A stretch of 35,020 nucleotides of DNA, taken from positions 1-35,020 of the forward strand of contig JALERU010000082.1 in the NCBI GenBank assembly GCA_022764045.1, given 5' to 3'. Both the position numbers and the translations under genes were made by a program. Below the pieces are notes generated by a model that was given only the letters and a program-made list of their open reading frames with translations, made no database searches and was not told the origin of the DNA. This DNA is from Clostridiales bacterium. GTDB lineage: Bacteria > Bacillota > Clostridia > Oscillospirales > Oscillospiraceae. Below are positions 1-7,681 of this stretch, in pieces. Positions within the stretch are counted from its first letter, which is position 1; each line of letters starts with the position of its first letter.

Positions 1-44
1 GCCTCTCGCGGGGCAAAACCGGAATTTTGAAAAATCAAGTTTTT

Positions 45-69
45 GCAACTTTTTCATTCTAAAAGTTGC
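45..69. other. A/T-rich hairpin of unclear role
   Basis: GCAACTTTT (45-53) and AAAAGTTGC (61-69) form a 9-bp stem with a 7-nt loop. Neither side has a clean T-run, so it is only a weak terminator candidate. It could be part of the 3' end of a transcript entering from the left, or a second hairpin behind the tRNA-Ser. Confidence 0.3.
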
Positions 70-80
70 GCATTATATGT

Positions 81-110
81 GAAAACACCGCACTTTCGTG
101 CGGTGTTTTC
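81..110 (-). terminator. Terminator hairpin downstream of tRNA-Ser
   Basis: A perfect 13-bp stem (81-93 with 98-110) has a 4-nt loop. On the minus strand it lies 28 nt past the tRNA 3' end. The stem ends in a TTTTC run, so it can act in either direction. It most likely ends the tRNA-Ser transcript. Confidence 0.65.
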
Positions 111-137
111 GGCGTTGCATCTTTCATCAACACATTT

Positions 138-226
138 TGGCGGAAGCGGTGGGATTCGAACCCACGAGCCCGTGAGGACTACCTGATTTCGAGTCAGGCC
201 CGTTATGACCACTTCGATACGCTTCC
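138..226 (-). tRNA. tRNA-Ser (anticodon CGA)
   Basis: Read on the minus strand, the acceptor stem GGAAGCG pairs with CGCTTCC, followed by discriminator G and an encoded CCA (138-140). The anticodon stem-loop CCTGA-CTCGAAA-TCAGG gives anticodon CGA, which reads serine UCG. The long variable arm is typical of tRNA-Ser, and the T-arm GTGGGTTCGAATCCCAC is intact. It has its own promoter upstream at 274-302. Confidence 0.96.
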
Positions 227-273
227 GTAGGATGGCAGAGTGTGACGCCACACTGCTCAAAATTTACCACAAT

Positions 274-302
274 ATTATACATGGAAAACCCGACCTCGTC
301 AA
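274..302 (-). promoter_or_regulatory. Sigma-A promoter of tRNA-Ser
   Basis: On the minus strand, -35 TTGACG (302-297) is followed by a 17-bp spacer and -10 TATAAT (279-274). Transcription would start about 40 nt before the tRNA 5' end. Confidence 0.85.
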
Positions 303-470
303 TGGAAAATTTTTGATTCCGGGAAAGAAACAAATTCGAGAGAAGTTGGTTCCAAAATGTCATACTTTCGCAATGTTTTCAGAAAGATTCTTTAAAACTT
401 TCGTGATAAAATAGTCATAGAAAAGGAATGCTCAATCAGCAATCCGAAACCCATAGAAAGAGTTGTTATC

Positions 471-1166
471 ATGGAGCAAAAAATTCTTGTTGTAGACGAC
501 GAACGGGAAATTGCCGACCTGGTCGAAGTTTATTTAACCAATGAGGGCTTTTCTGTGTTTAAGGCATATACCGCCAGAGAGGCCCTGGAGATTGTGGCCC
601 GGGAAGAACTGAGCTTGGCCATCTTGGATGTGATGCTGCCGGATATGAACGGCTTTACCCTGTGTCAAAAGATCCGGGAGGAGTATTTGTTTCCCATCCT
701 GATCCTCAGCGCCAAGGTGGAAGACATGGACAAGATTATGGGCCTGACCCTGGGTGCGGACGACTATGTGACAAAACCGTTTAGCCCCCTGGAGCTGGTG
801 GCCCGGGTGAAAACCCAGCTGCGCCGGTATACCCGATATAACACCGGGGAAACCAAGGAGCCAGAACGAAATGAGTATGATTTCCGGGGCCTGGTGATCA
901 GCCAGGACAGCCACCAGTGCAGCCTCAATGGGGAGGAGCTGACCCTAACCCCCATCGAGTTCAGCATCCTCTGGCATCTCTGTGAGCACCGGGGCAAGGT
1001 GGTTTCCTCCGAAGAGCTGTTTGAGGCGGTTTGGAAGGAGAAGTACATGGACAGCAACAACACCGTGATGGCCCACATCGCCCGCCTGCGGGAGAAAATG
1101 AAGGAGCCCAGCCGCAAGCCTAAATTTATCAAAACCGTTTGGGGAGTGGGGTATACGATTGAATAA
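471..1166 (+). CDS. VanR-like OmpR-family response regulator
   Basis: This is a 231-residue cytoplasmic DNA-binding response regulator. The receiver domain (about 1-118) has the acidic pair D9/D10, phospho-acceptor D53 in LAILDVMLPD, S80 and K102. The C-terminal half (about 130-231) is an OmpR/PhoB winged helix ending in VWGVGYTIE. Residues such as DDEREIADLVE and GADDYVTKPFSPLEL resemble VanR. The histidine kinase gene starts inside its last codons, so the two are co-translated partners. The RBS before this ATG is weak (GAAAGAG). No vanHAX-type or other obvious target gene lies nearby, so VanR-like describes sequence resemblance, not glycopeptide resistance. Confidence 0.9.
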   Translation: MEQKILVVDDEREIADLVEVYLTNEGFSVFKAYTAREALEIVAREELSLAILDVMLPDMNGFTLCQKIREEYLFPILILSAKVEDMDKIMGLTLGADDYVTKPFSPLELVARVKTQLRRYTRYNTGETKEPERNEYDFRGLVISQDSHQCSLNGEELTLTPIEFSILWHLCEHRGKVVSSEELFEAVWKEKYMDSNNTVMAHIARLREKMKEPSRKPKFIKTVWGVGYTIE

Positions 1167-2286
1167 GCGATTTTTTCACTGGCCGCCCCGGCGGCGGCGG
1201 CACAGCCAAATTTCCCAGCAAATTTTGGTGCGGTACATGCTGAGCGTCTTGGGGATGATCGCCGGGTTTGCGCTGGTGTTCTTTTTGGGGTGGGTGGTCT
1301 GCCAGTTGTTTGTCTGGCAGCCCTATGACCCGCTTTATCGTTTTTTGAAAGCCATGAACAAAACCGTTTTCTTCTGGGGCGGCGGATTGGTGCTGGTGGG
1401 TGTGTTCATTCAGGCCTATCGGTATATTTCCAAACCCCTGGACTACCTGGACGAGGTGATTGAGGCTGCGGAGCATCTGGCAAACCCGGATGAAACCCCC
1501 ATCCGGCTTTCCGCGCCCATGGAGAGCGTCCAGGATGAGCTGAACATTGTCCGGGAGGGGGCCCTTCGCAGCGCGATGCTGGCAAAGGAGGCCGAGCAGC
1601 GGAAAAACGACTTGATCGTTTATTTGGCCCACGACCTGAAAACCCCCCTCACCAGTGTCATCGGCTACCTGACCCTTTTGCGGGACGAGCCTGCAATCTC
1701 CCCGGAAATGCGGGCCAAGTACACAGGGATCGCCCTGGATAAGGCAGAGCGTCTGGAGACCCTCATCAATGAGTTTTTTGAGATCACACGCTTTAACCTG
1801 ACGCAGATGACACTGAATCCGGAGGAAGTCAACCTGACCCGTCTGCTGGAACAGGTCACCTTTGAGTTCCAGCCCGCCTTGTCGGAAAAGGACCTCTCGC
1901 TGGAGCTGGCATTGGAGCCGGAGGTGGTGATTTGCTGCGACCCGGACAAGCTGGAGCGGGTCTTTGACAACCTCTTGCGCAACGCCATGGCGTACAGCTA
2001 TCCGAACACCGCCATCCGCGTGACCCTGCGGAAGAGCCCAACCTCGGTCACGGTGGCCGTGGAAAACCAGGGGAAAACCATTCCCCAGGAAAAGCTGGAG
2101 CGGATCTTTGAGCAATTTTTCCGTCTGGATTCCGCCCGCTCCAGCTCTTCCGGCGGCGCCGGCCTGGGGCTTGCCATCGCCAAGGAACTGGTGGAGCTCC
2201 ACAAGGGAACCATCCGGGCCCAGAGTTCCCAGGAGCGGATTACCTTTTTTGTGAATCTCCCGCTGTCCCAGCCGAAAGAACAGTAA
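1159..2286 (+). CDS. VanS-like sensor histidine kinase
   Basis: This is a 375-residue membrane histidine kinase starting at TTG 1159. It overlaps the response regulator by 8 bp and has a GGGGAGTGGGG purine run 7 nt upstream. Transmembrane helices lie at about 27-50 and 69-87 with a short outer loop, then a HAMP-like linker. The H-box is YLAHDLKTPLTSVIGY with H158 the likely phosphorylated histidine. The ATPase domain shows the N-box (DNLLRNAMAYS), G1 region (VENQG), F-box (FEQFFR) and G2 (GGAGLGLAIAK). The short extracytoplasmic loop suggests sensing at or in the membrane. The H-box and following helix resemble VanS. The ligand is unknown. Confidence 0.9.
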   Translation: MNKRFFHWPPRRRRHSQISQQILVRYMLSVLGMIAGFALVFFLGWVVCQLFVWQPYDPLYRFLKAMNKTVFFWGGGLVLVGVFIQAYRYISKPLDYLDEVIEAAEHLANPDETPIRLSAPMESVQDELNIVREGALRSAMLAKEAEQRKNDLIVYLAHDLKTPLTSVIGYLTLLRDEPAISPEMRAKYTGIALDKAERLETLINEFFEITRFNLTQMTLNPEEVNLTRLLEQVTFEFQPALSEKDLSLELALEPEVVICCDPDKLERVFDNLLRNAMAYSYPNTAIRVTLRKSPTSVTVAVENQGKTIPQEKLERIFEQFFRLDSARSSSSGGAGLGLAIAKELVELHKGTIRAQSSQERITFFVNLPLSQPKEQ

Positions 2287-2292
2287 AGGCAG

Positions 2293-2329
2293 AAAAATAT
2301 CCTCTGGACAAGCCAGAGGATATTTTTTT
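2293..2329 (+). terminator. Intrinsic terminator after the kinase gene
   Basis: A 15-bp stem (2293-2307 with 2313-2327) has a 5-nt loop, and its 3' arm runs into seven T residues (2323-2329). It sits 6 bp after the kinase stop and 10 bp before the next promoter. Confidence 0.9.
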
Positions 2330-2338
2330 GGAAAACTG

Positions 2339-2367
2339 TTGACAAATACCCCTGAGGGGTATATGAT
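2339..2367 (+). promoter_or_regulatory. Promoter of the csoR-copA operon
   Basis: -35 TTGACA (2339-2344), a 17-bp spacer and -10 TATGAT (2362-2367). The spacer is almost entirely filled by the first CsoR box, so repressor binding would block RNA polymerase. Confidence 0.88.
2346..2362 (+). promoter_or_regulatory. CsoR operator 1
   Basis: ATACCCCTGAGGGGTAT is a 17-bp inverted repeat with C-tract/G-tract half-sites (TACCCC/GGGGTA), the form known for CsoR-family copper operators. It lies between -35 and -10 of the csoR promoter. Confidence 0.85.
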
Positions 2368-2371
2368 AAAA

Positions 2372-2388
2372 ATACCCCTTGGGGGTAT
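2372..2388 (+). promoter_or_regulatory. CsoR operator 2
   Basis: ATACCCCTTGGGGGTAT repeats the box of operator 1, 26 bp downstream of it (about 2.5 helical turns). It covers the expected transcription start. Two tandem boxes suggest binding of two tetramers or tight cooperative repression. Confidence 0.82.
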
Positions 2389-2409
2389 CCTGTAAGGGAG
2401 GTTTCGCCC

Positions 2410-2712
2410 ATGGACGAACAAAACTGCTGCTGCCACAAAACCAAGGAACGATCAGAGGCAGAGGTCAAAAAACTTTTGAACCGCCTCAGCCGGATCGAAG
2501 GACAGATCCGGGGCATCCGGGGCATGGTGGAAAAGGACGCCTACTGCACAGACATTTTGGTTCAGTCGGCGGCGGTGACCGCTGCCATGAACGCCTTTAA
2601 CCGGGACCTGCTGGCAAACCATATCCGCACCTGTGTGGCAACGGATATTCGGGCGGGGAAGGACGAGGTCATTGACGAGCTGGTCCTCACCCTGCAAAAG
2701 CTGATGAAATAA
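2410..2712 (+). CDS. csoR: CsoR copper-sensing transcriptional repressor
   Basis: This 100-residue all-helical repressor of the CsoR/RcnR family is released from DNA on binding Cu(I). The Cu(I) ligand set is visible: C46 in DAYCTDIL, then H71 and C75 in NHIRTC. The conserved RLSRIEGQIRGI helix (about 25-36) is also present. An extra CCCH cluster at residues 6-9 is an additional possible metal site. GGGAGG precedes the ATG by 8 nt. The gene is first in the operon and is followed after 52 bp by copA. The two palindromic CsoR boxes at its own promoter indicate autoregulation. Confidence 0.95.
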   Translation: MDEQNCCCHKTKERSEAEVKKLLNRLSRIEGQIRGIRGMVEKDAYCTDILVQSAAVTAAMNAFNRDLLANHIRTCVATDIRAGKDEVIDELVLTLQKLMK

Positions 2713-2764
2713 GAAACGGTTGGATGGGAAATCCTAATCCCCGGAACAGAAAGGGAGTGACGCG

Positions 2765-5284
2765 ATGGAACAATACAACGTAACCGGCATGAGCTGTGCC
2801 GCCTGCAGCGCCCGGGTGGAGAAGGCGGTGTCGAAGGTGCCGGGCGTGACCGCTTGCTCTGTGAGCCTGCTGACCAACTCCATGGGTGTGGAAGGCACGG
2901 CTCTGCCCCAGGATATCATTCAGGCTGTGGAAAACGCCGGATACGGCGCCTCAGAGAAGGGGTCGGGCGGCAGAACCGCCGCTGCGATCTCAGAAGGGGA
3001 GGACGCCCTGGCCGACCATGACACGCCGGTTCTGAAGCGGCGGCTGGCCTGGTCACTGGTTTTCCTGGTGGTTTTGCTCTATTTCTCCATGGGGCACATG
3101 ATGTGGAACTGGCCTTTGCCGGCCTTCTATGAGGGAAACCACGTAGCCATGGGCCTGACCCAACTGCTGCTCACGGTGGCGGTGATGGTGATTAACCAAA
3201 AATTTTTTATCAGCGGATTCAAGAGCCTTTGGCACCGGGCGCCCAACATGGACACCTTGGTGGCCCTGGGCGCTGCGGCCGCATTTTTGTACAGCACCTA
3301 CGCTCTTTTCGCCATGACCGGCGCCCAGGCCGCCGGAGATACCCAGGCGGTTATGGACTATAGGATGGAGTTTTACTTTGAGTCTGCCGCCATGATCCTC
3401 ACCCTCATCACGGTGGGGAAGCTGTTGGAGGCCCGCTCCAAAGGGAAAACCACCGATGCCCTGAAAGGGCTCATGCAGCTAACCCCGAAAACCGCGACCC
3501 TTTTGCGGGAGGGGAAAGAGATCCAAGTCTCCATTGACCAGGTGAAAAAGGATGATATTTTCGTGGTCCGTCCCGGGGAGAACATTCCCGTGGATGGCGA
3601 GGTGGTGGAGGGGACCAGTGCGGTCAACGAAGCGGCCCTCACTGGCGAGAGCATCCCTGTGGATAAGGGCGTGGGGGATTTGGTTTCCGCCGCTACGCTG
3701 AACCAGTCGGGCTTCCTCCGGTGCCGGGCCACCCGGGTGGGGGAGGATACCACCCTGGCGCAGATCATTCAGATGGTCAGCGACGCGGCGGCCACCAAGG
3801 CCCCCATTGCCAAGGTGGCGGACAAGGTCTCCGGCGTTTTTGTGCCGGTGGTCATCACCATTGCCGTGGTCACCACTGCGGTATGGCTGCTGCTGGGCCA
3901 TCCCGTGGGCTTTGCCCTGGCCCGTGGGATCTCTGTGCTGGTGATCTCCTGCCCCTGCGCCCTGGGCCTGGCCACGCCGGTTGCTATTATGGTGGGCAAC
4001 GGCATGGGGGCCAAAAACGGCATCCTGTTCAAAAACGCGGTTTCCCTGGAGAATGCCGGCCGGACGCAGATCGTGGTGCTGGACAAAACGGGCACCATCA
4101 CCTCCGGCACACCCACGGTGACCGACCTGCTGCCTGTTTCGGGAGTCAGCGAGAGGGACCTGATGCGGCTGGCCTTTGCCCTGGAGCAGAAAAGTGAGCA
4201 CCCTCTGGCCCAAGCCATCCTGCAGCGGGCCGAGGAGTGGGAACTGCCCCCGGAAGAGGTCGCTGACTTCCAGGCCCTTCCCGGAAACGGCTTGACGGCT
4301 GTTTGGCAGGGGAGCACCCTGACGGGCGGAAATTATCCCTTTATCTGCCGCCAGGCGGAAGTTCCCCTGCAGATGAAGGGCCGCTCGGAACAGCTGGCGG
4401 AGGAGGGGAAGACCCCTCTGTTCTTTGCCCGGGACGGGAAACTGATGGGGATCATCGCCGTGGCGGATGTGATCAAAGAGGACAGCCCCCAGGCCATTCA
4501 GGAGCTGCGCTCCATGGGCATCCAGGTGGTTATGCTCACCGGTGATAACCAGCGCACAGCTCAGGCCATTGGAAAGCAGGTGGGCGTGGACCAGGTGATC
4601 GCCGGGGTCCTGCCCGACGGCAAGGAGAGCGTCATCCGCCAGCTCAAGGAGCAAGGGAAGGTGGCCATGGTGGGGGACGGCATCAACGATGCCCCCGCCC
4701 TCACCCGAGCCGATCTCGGCATCGCCATCGGCGCTGGGACCGACGTGGCCATCGACGCGGCGGATGTGGTGCTGATGAAGAACCGCCTGCGTGACGTTCC
4801 CGCCGCCATACGGCTCAGCCGCGCGACCCTGCGAAATATCCACCAAAACCTGTTTTGGGCCTTTCTCTATAATACCATTGGCATCCCCCTGGCCGCCGGG
4901 ATTTTTATCCCCCTGGGCCTGACGTTGAATCCCATGTTTGGGGCAGCCGCTATGAGCCTGTCCAGTTTCTGCGTTGTCACCAATGCCCTGCGGCTGAATC
5001 TCTTTTCAATTCATAACGGGGCAAAGGATCGAAAAATCAAACCTGTCACAATCATCGTAAAGGAGAAAACGACTATGGAAAAGACAATGAAGATCGAAGG
5101 CATGATGTGCACCCACTGCGAAGCCCGTGTGAAAAAGGCCCTGGAGGCCCTGGACGCCGTCGAGCAGGCCCAGGTCAGCCATGAGGCCGGCACCGCTGTT
5201 GTGACTCTCTCTAGGGAGGTGTCCAACGACGTGCTGAAAAACGCCGTGGAGGCCCAGGATTATCCCGTGATCTCTGTGGAGTAA
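2765..5284 (+). CDS. copA: CopA Cu(I)-exporting P1B-ATPase with C-terminal CopZ domain
   Basis: This 839-residue copper efflux ATPase has an N-terminal HMA domain (about 1-66) with a C11-A-A-C14 Cu(I) site. Eight membrane helices follow. The A-domain has LTGES, the transport site is CPC (C396, C398), the phosphorylated aspartate is D440 in DKTGTIT, and SEHPLA and GDGINDAP complete the nucleotide domain. Late-helix signatures YNTIGIP and MSLSSFCVV mark the Cu(I) class. After the last helix and a short basic linker comes a second HMA domain (about 771-839) with C782-T-H-C785, which looks like a complete CopZ copper chaperone. Most CopA proteins lack a C-terminal HMA; here it has its own RBS and ATG inside the gene (see the nested entry). 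AAAGGGAG precedes the start. Confidence 0.95.
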   Translation: MEQYNVTGMSCAACSARVEKAVSKVPGVTACSVSLLTNSMGVEGTALPQDIIQAVENAGYGASEKGSGGRTAAAISEGEDALADHDTPVLKRRLAWSLVFLVVLLYFSMGHMMWNWPLPAFYEGNHVAMGLTQLLLTVAVMVINQKFFISGFKSLWHRAPNMDTLVALGAAAAFLYSTYALFAMTGAQAAGDTQAVMDYRMEFYFESAAMILTLITVGKLLEARSKGKTTDALKGLMQLTPKTATLLREGKEIQVSIDQVKKDDIFVVRPGENIPVDGEVVEGTSAVNEAALTGESIPVDKGVGDLVSAATLNQSGFLRCRATRVGEDTTLAQIIQMVSDAAATKAPIAKVADKVSGVFVPVVITIAVVTTAVWLLLGHPVGFALARGISVLVISCPCALGLATPVAIMVGNGMGAKNGILFKNAVSLENAGRTQIVVLDKTGTITSGTPTVTDLLPVSGVSERDLMRLAFALEQKSEHPLAQAILQRAEEWELPPEEVADFQALPGNGLTAVWQGSTLTGGNYPFICRQAEVPLQMKGRSEQLAEEGKTPLFFARDGKLMGIIAVADVIKEDSPQAIQELRSMGIQVVMLTGDNQRTAQAIGKQVGVDQVIAGVLPDGKESVIRQLKEQGKVAMVGDGINDAPALTRADLGIAIGAGTDVAIDAADVVLMKNRLRDVPAAIRLSRATLRNIHQNLFWAFLYNTIGIPLAAGIFIPLGLTLNPMFGAAAMSLSSFCVVTNALRLNLFSIHNGAKDRKIKPVTIIVKEKTTMEKTMKIEGMMCTHCEARVKKALEALDAVEQAQVSHEAGTAVVTLSREVSNDVLKNAVEAQDYPVISVE
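5075..5284 (+). CDS. copZ: Possible nested CopZ copper chaperone (internal in-frame start)
   Basis: Inside copA, in the same frame, AAAGGAG (5059-5065) lies 9 nt before ATG 5075. Starting there gives a 69-residue protein, MEKTMKIEG followed by MMCTHC, which is the usual length and layout of stand-alone CopZ. CopZ is a cytoplasmic Cu(I) carrier that hands copper to CopA. The sequence joining it to the last membrane helix of CopA resembles an intergenic spacer that has lost its stop codon. What is seen is the strong SD and the correctly placed ATG; use of this start is inferred. If real, the locus makes both a CopA-CopZ fusion and free CopZ from one frame. Confidence 0.55.
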   Translation: MEKTMKIEGMMCTHCEARVKKALEALDAVEQAQVSHEAGTAVVTLSREVSNDVLKNAVEAQDYPVISVE

Positions 5285-5296
5285 CGCCGCAGAGGA

Positions 5297-5346
5297 AAGA
5301 ACGTCGATGGATGGGAAAGAATCTTTCCCATCCATCGACGTTTCTT
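5297..5346 (+). terminator. Terminator hairpin after copA
   Basis: A perfect 19-bp stem (5301-5319 with 5323-5341) has a 3-nt loop and is followed by the interrupted T-run TTTCTTGCTTT. The stem is very strong and the T-tract imperfect. Confidence 0.75.
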
Positions 5347-5407
5347 GCTTTAGGGGTATTTTTTAGATAATTTTGCGGTATAAATCTGAGAATTTGGATT
5401 CTTTTTC

Positions 5408-5436
5408 TTGACAATCCTGCCAAAAATCGGTATCTT
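5408..5436 (+). promoter_or_regulatory. Promoter of glnA
   Basis: -35 TTGACA (5408-5413), a 17-bp spacer and -10 TATCTT (5431-5436). The leader is about 67 nt; GAAATTG and CAATTTTC in it may pair weakly. I recognise no riboswitch in it. Confidence 0.75.
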
Positions 5437-5509
5437 GAAAAAGTGCTATCTGAAATTGTTTTTTCAAAAATCAGGTTGGCAATTTTCATCACGTGAAGGA
5501 GGCTCCCCC

Positions 5510-6928
5510 ATGGGAAAGACATTGCGGGACATTTTAGACCTGTGCAAAGAACAGGACATTAAGATTGTAGATTTCAAAATGACAGACATCGACGGCAGAT
5601 GGCGTCACCTGAGTATCCCGGTGGGACGGCTCAATGAGGACACCATGCAGTATGGCATCGGCTTTGACGGCTCCAACTATGGCTATGCGCCGGTGGAGAG
5701 CAGCGACATGGTTTTTGTGCCGGATCTGGACTCCGCCACCATCGACCCCTTCGCCGAGGTGCCCACGCTGACCATGATCGGTGATGTGATGATCATTGAC
5801 CGCCCCGCAAACCGCCCCTTCGATCAGTATCCCCGAAACGTGGCGAAACGGGCCATCGGCTATATGAAGGAACTGGGGATCGCGGACGAGATGATCGTGG
5901 GACCCGAGTATGAGTTTTATGTCTTTGACAACGTGGAATACACCAACCGGCCCGAGTGCTCCGGCTACGACATCTCTGCCAGGCAGGCCGAGTGGAGCAC
6001 CGAGAACAACGGCTATCAGGTGCCCAGAAAGGCCGGCTACCACACCAGCCTGCCCATGGATGTGACCCAGGACTTGCGTAACCGCATCTGCCTGATGATG
6101 GAGGAGTGGGGTGTCAAGGTGAAATACCACCACCCCGAGGTGGGCGGCTGCGGCCAGCTGGAGATCGAGGTGGAGCTGGGCGAAATGACCCAGATGGCGG
6201 ACAACACCATGGTGGCAAAGTACATCATCAAGAATGCCGCCGCCAAAGAGGGCCGCACCGCCACCTTCATGCCAAAGCCTGTGGCAGGGGAGGCCGGCAG
6301 CGGCATGCACGTGCATATGCACCTGTTCAAGGACGGCGAGCCCATCTTCTACGATGAAAAGGGCTATGCGCAGCTCAGTGATGTGGCCCTGTGGTTTATT
6401 GGCGGCATGCTGGAGCACGCGGCTTCCCTGTGCGCCATCACCAACCCCTCTACCAACTCCTATAAGCGCCTGGTGCCCGGTTTTGAGGCTCCGGTTACCA
6501 TCGGTTACGCTATGGCCAACCGCAGCGCTGTGGTGCGGATTCCCGCTTACGCCAAGGCGCCGAAGAATAAGCGGTTTGAGCTGCGTAACCCTGATGCAAC
6601 CTGTAACCCCTACTATGCCTTCGCCGCCATCCTGATGGCCGGCCTGGACGGCATCCAGAAACAGATCGACCCCCATGAGAGAGGCTGGGGCCCCTATGAC
6701 TTTAACCTCTACACTCTGTCCGATCAGGAAAAGGCCCAGATCGACAGCCTGCCCAAGTCCCTGGACGAGGCCCTGGACGCCCTGGAGGCCGACCACGAGT
6801 ACCTGACCCAGGGCGGCGTTTTCCCCGAGCGCCTGATCGAGATCTGGCTGGAGAAAAAGCGGGCGGAGCTGGAGGAAATCCACCGCCAGCCCACGCCCGC
6901 TGAGTTCGCCAAGTATTACGACCTGTAA
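5510..6928 (+). CDS. glnA: Type I glutamine synthetase
   Basis: This enzyme joins ammonia to glutamate with ATP, the main ammonia-assimilation step, as a cytoplasmic dodecamer. It has 472 residues. ATG 5510 was chosen because AAGGAGG lies 9 nt before it. The N-terminal beta-grasp domain (about 1-105) contains GFDGSNYGYAPVESSDM. Catalytic motifs are GPEYEFYVF, GQLEIEVEL, AGSGMHVHMHLF, NPSTNSYKRL and a nearby ELRNPDA. The C-terminal part has NLYTLSDQE with Y401, which aligns with the adenylylated tyrosine (NLYxLPPE) of GSI-beta enzymes. The length also fits GSI-beta more than the roughly 444-residue GSI-alpha of Bacillus. No adenylyltransferase gene is in the window. It is transcribed alone. 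Confidence 0.95.
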   Translation: MGKTLRDILDLCKEQDIKIVDFKMTDIDGRWRHLSIPVGRLNEDTMQYGIGFDGSNYGYAPVESSDMVFVPDLDSATIDPFAEVPTLTMIGDVMIIDRPANRPFDQYPRNVAKRAIGYMKELGIADEMIVGPEYEFYVFDNVEYTNRPECSGYDISARQAEWSTENNGYQVPRKAGYHTSLPMDVTQDLRNRICLMMEEWGVKVKYHHPEVGGCGQLEIEVELGEMTQMADNTMVAKYIIKNAAAKEGRTATFMPKPVAGEAGSGMHVHMHLFKDGEPIFYDEKGYAQLSDVALWFIGGMLEHAASLCAITNPSTNSYKRLVPGFEAPVTIGYAMANRSAVVRIPAYAKAPKNKRFELRNPDATCNPYYAFAAILMAGLDGIQKQIDPHERGWGPYDFNLYTLSDQEKAQIDSLPKSLDEALDALEADHEYLTQGGVFPERLIEIWLEKKRAELEEIHRQPTPAEFAKYYDL

Positions 6929-6931
6929 TAC

Positions 6932-6968
6932 GCTGATTCCATAAAAACAAGATTTTTATGGAATCAGC
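6932..6968 (+). terminator. Hairpin 1 after glnA
   Basis: A 16-bp perfect stem (6932-6947 with 6953-6968) has a 5-nt loop (CAAGA). It starts 4 bp after the glnA stop. It has no T-run on its 3' side, so it may protect the 3' end rather than terminate. Confidence 0.55.
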
Positions 6969-7012
6969 AACGCGAAGGCGTTGCACTTTTCAGCGGCTTT
7001 GCCGCTGAAAAG
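6967..7012. repeat. Hairpins 2 and 3 after glnA (tandem stem-loop element)
   Basis: GCAACGC (6967-6973) pairs with GCGTTGC (6978-6984) around a 4-nt loop. Then a 12-bp stem (6986-6997 with 7001-7012) closes on a TTT loop. Together with hairpin 1 they make three stem-loops end to end over 81 bp. This compact design looks like a mobile or repeated intergenic element, but only one copy is seen in the window. Confidence 0.45.
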
Positions 7013-7053
7013 ACATCTTATAAATCACGCCGTTTCCGGCAAACCATGAAATC

Positions 7054-7086
7054 AAAAAGCCCCGGCAGGCGATTGTCTGCCGGGGC
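7054..7086 (-). terminator. Terminator of the DtxR-family regulator gene
   Basis: A 10-bp GC-rich stem (GCCCCGGCAG 7059-7068 with 7077-7086) is followed on the minus strand by five T (7058-7054). It lies about 30 bp after the stop codon at 7117. Confidence 0.88.
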
Positions 7087-7116
7087 ATTTCACTTGCTGT
7101 GCAAAGGGAAAGGGGC

Positions 7117-7482
7117 TCACTCCATCCCCGCGTGCTTTTTAATGGCCTTAAAGGAGGTGTCGCTGATGACATGTTCCATTTTACAGGCGTCCTCTGTGGC
7201 GGTGGCTTCGTCAACGCCCAGGGTCATCAGGAATTTAGCCAGCAGGGTGTGCTTCTCATAAATATTCTCGGCAACGGAGCGCCCTTCCTCAGTCAGTTCT
7301 AAGTGGCCGCCTTTGTCCATGGTCACATAGCCGCCGGACTTCAACAAGCCGATGGCACGGCTGACACTGGGCTTGGAAAAGCCCATATATTCGCTGACAT
7401 CCACCGAGCGAACATTTTTTCCGCTTGTTGAAAGGATCAGGATGGTTTCCAGGTACATTTCTCCAGATTCTTGTAAATGCAT
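7117..7482 (-). CDS. DtxR/MntR-family metal-dependent repressor (probable iron regulator)
   Basis: This 121-residue regulator has an N-terminal winged helix (about 1-65, with SVDVSEYMGFSKPSVSRAIGLL as recognition region) and a dimerisation/metal domain. The motif ACKMEHVISD carries Cys, Glu and His in the order of the DtxR/IdeR metal site (C102, E105, H106 in DtxR), which fits Fe(II) better than the Glu-based MntR site. It lacks the C-terminal SH3-like domain of DtxR. The start at 7482 (MHLQESGEMYLE) is chosen because the family begins there; a longer frame would run back into the operator region. The gene is divergent from feoA. The palindromes between them are its likely operators. Confidence 0.88.
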   Translation of the reverse strand: MHLQESGEMYLETILILSTSGKNVRSVDVSEYMGFSKPSVSRAIGLLKSGGYVTMDKGGHLELTEEGRSVAENIYEKHTLLAKFLMTLGVDEATATEDACKMEHVISDTSFKAIKKHAGME

Positions 7483-7515
7483 AAACAGGGCCGCCCTTTC
7501 CGTAGTTTCCTTTCT

Positions 7516-7544
7516 AAAATAACACAGAACAGGGAAATTTTCAA
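7516..7544 (-). promoter_or_regulatory. Promoter of the DtxR-family gene
   Basis: On the minus strand, TTGAAA (7544-7539), a 17-bp spacer and TATTTT (7521-7516). The start would fall about 25-30 nt before the ATG at 7482. Confidence 0.6.
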
Positions 7545-7564
7545 GAGGGCACCCATCCCGGGTT

Positions 7565-7601
7565 GTTAGTTTGCACAAGCTAATTGTTAGCTCAAACTAA
7601 C
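7565..7601. promoter_or_regulatory. Operator cluster between dtxR-like gene and feo operon
   Basis: GTTAG-CTCAAA-CTAAC (7586-7601) has the same layout as the three other sites in this locus. It overlaps AGCTAATTGTTAGCT (7578-7592), and another GTTAG half-site lies at 7565-7569. At least two overlapping binding registers are possible. The cluster lies upstream of the regulator's -35 and about 45 bp upstream of the feo -35. Confidence 0.6.
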
Positions 7602-7646
7602 GTTTTGTTGGAATAAACAAATCGCGTGGCTCGAAGGGAAATTTCA

Positions 7647-7675
7647 TTGACAGATTCGGAGGAAAGAGGTAAGAT
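7647..7675 (+). promoter_or_regulatory. Promoter of the feo operon
   Basis: -35 TTGACA (7647-7652), a 17-bp spacer and -10 TAAGAT (7670-7675). The predicted start near 7682 coincides with the first base of a DtxR-type operator. Confidence 0.65.
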
Positions 7676-7681
7676 ATCTAT

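Noticed and set aside
301-470. Promoter for the response regulator gene
   Set aside because: A TGATAAAAT stretch near 403-411 could be a -10, but no -35 with proper spacing is seen.
471-2286. Glycopeptide-resistance locus
   Set aside because: Only the two-component pair resembles VanRS. No vanH, ligase or vanX gene follows; copper genes do.
7483-7578. N-terminal extension of the DtxR-family protein
   Set aside because: The extended frame runs through the promoter (7516-7544) and towards the operator cluster; the family starts at MHLQESGEMYLE.
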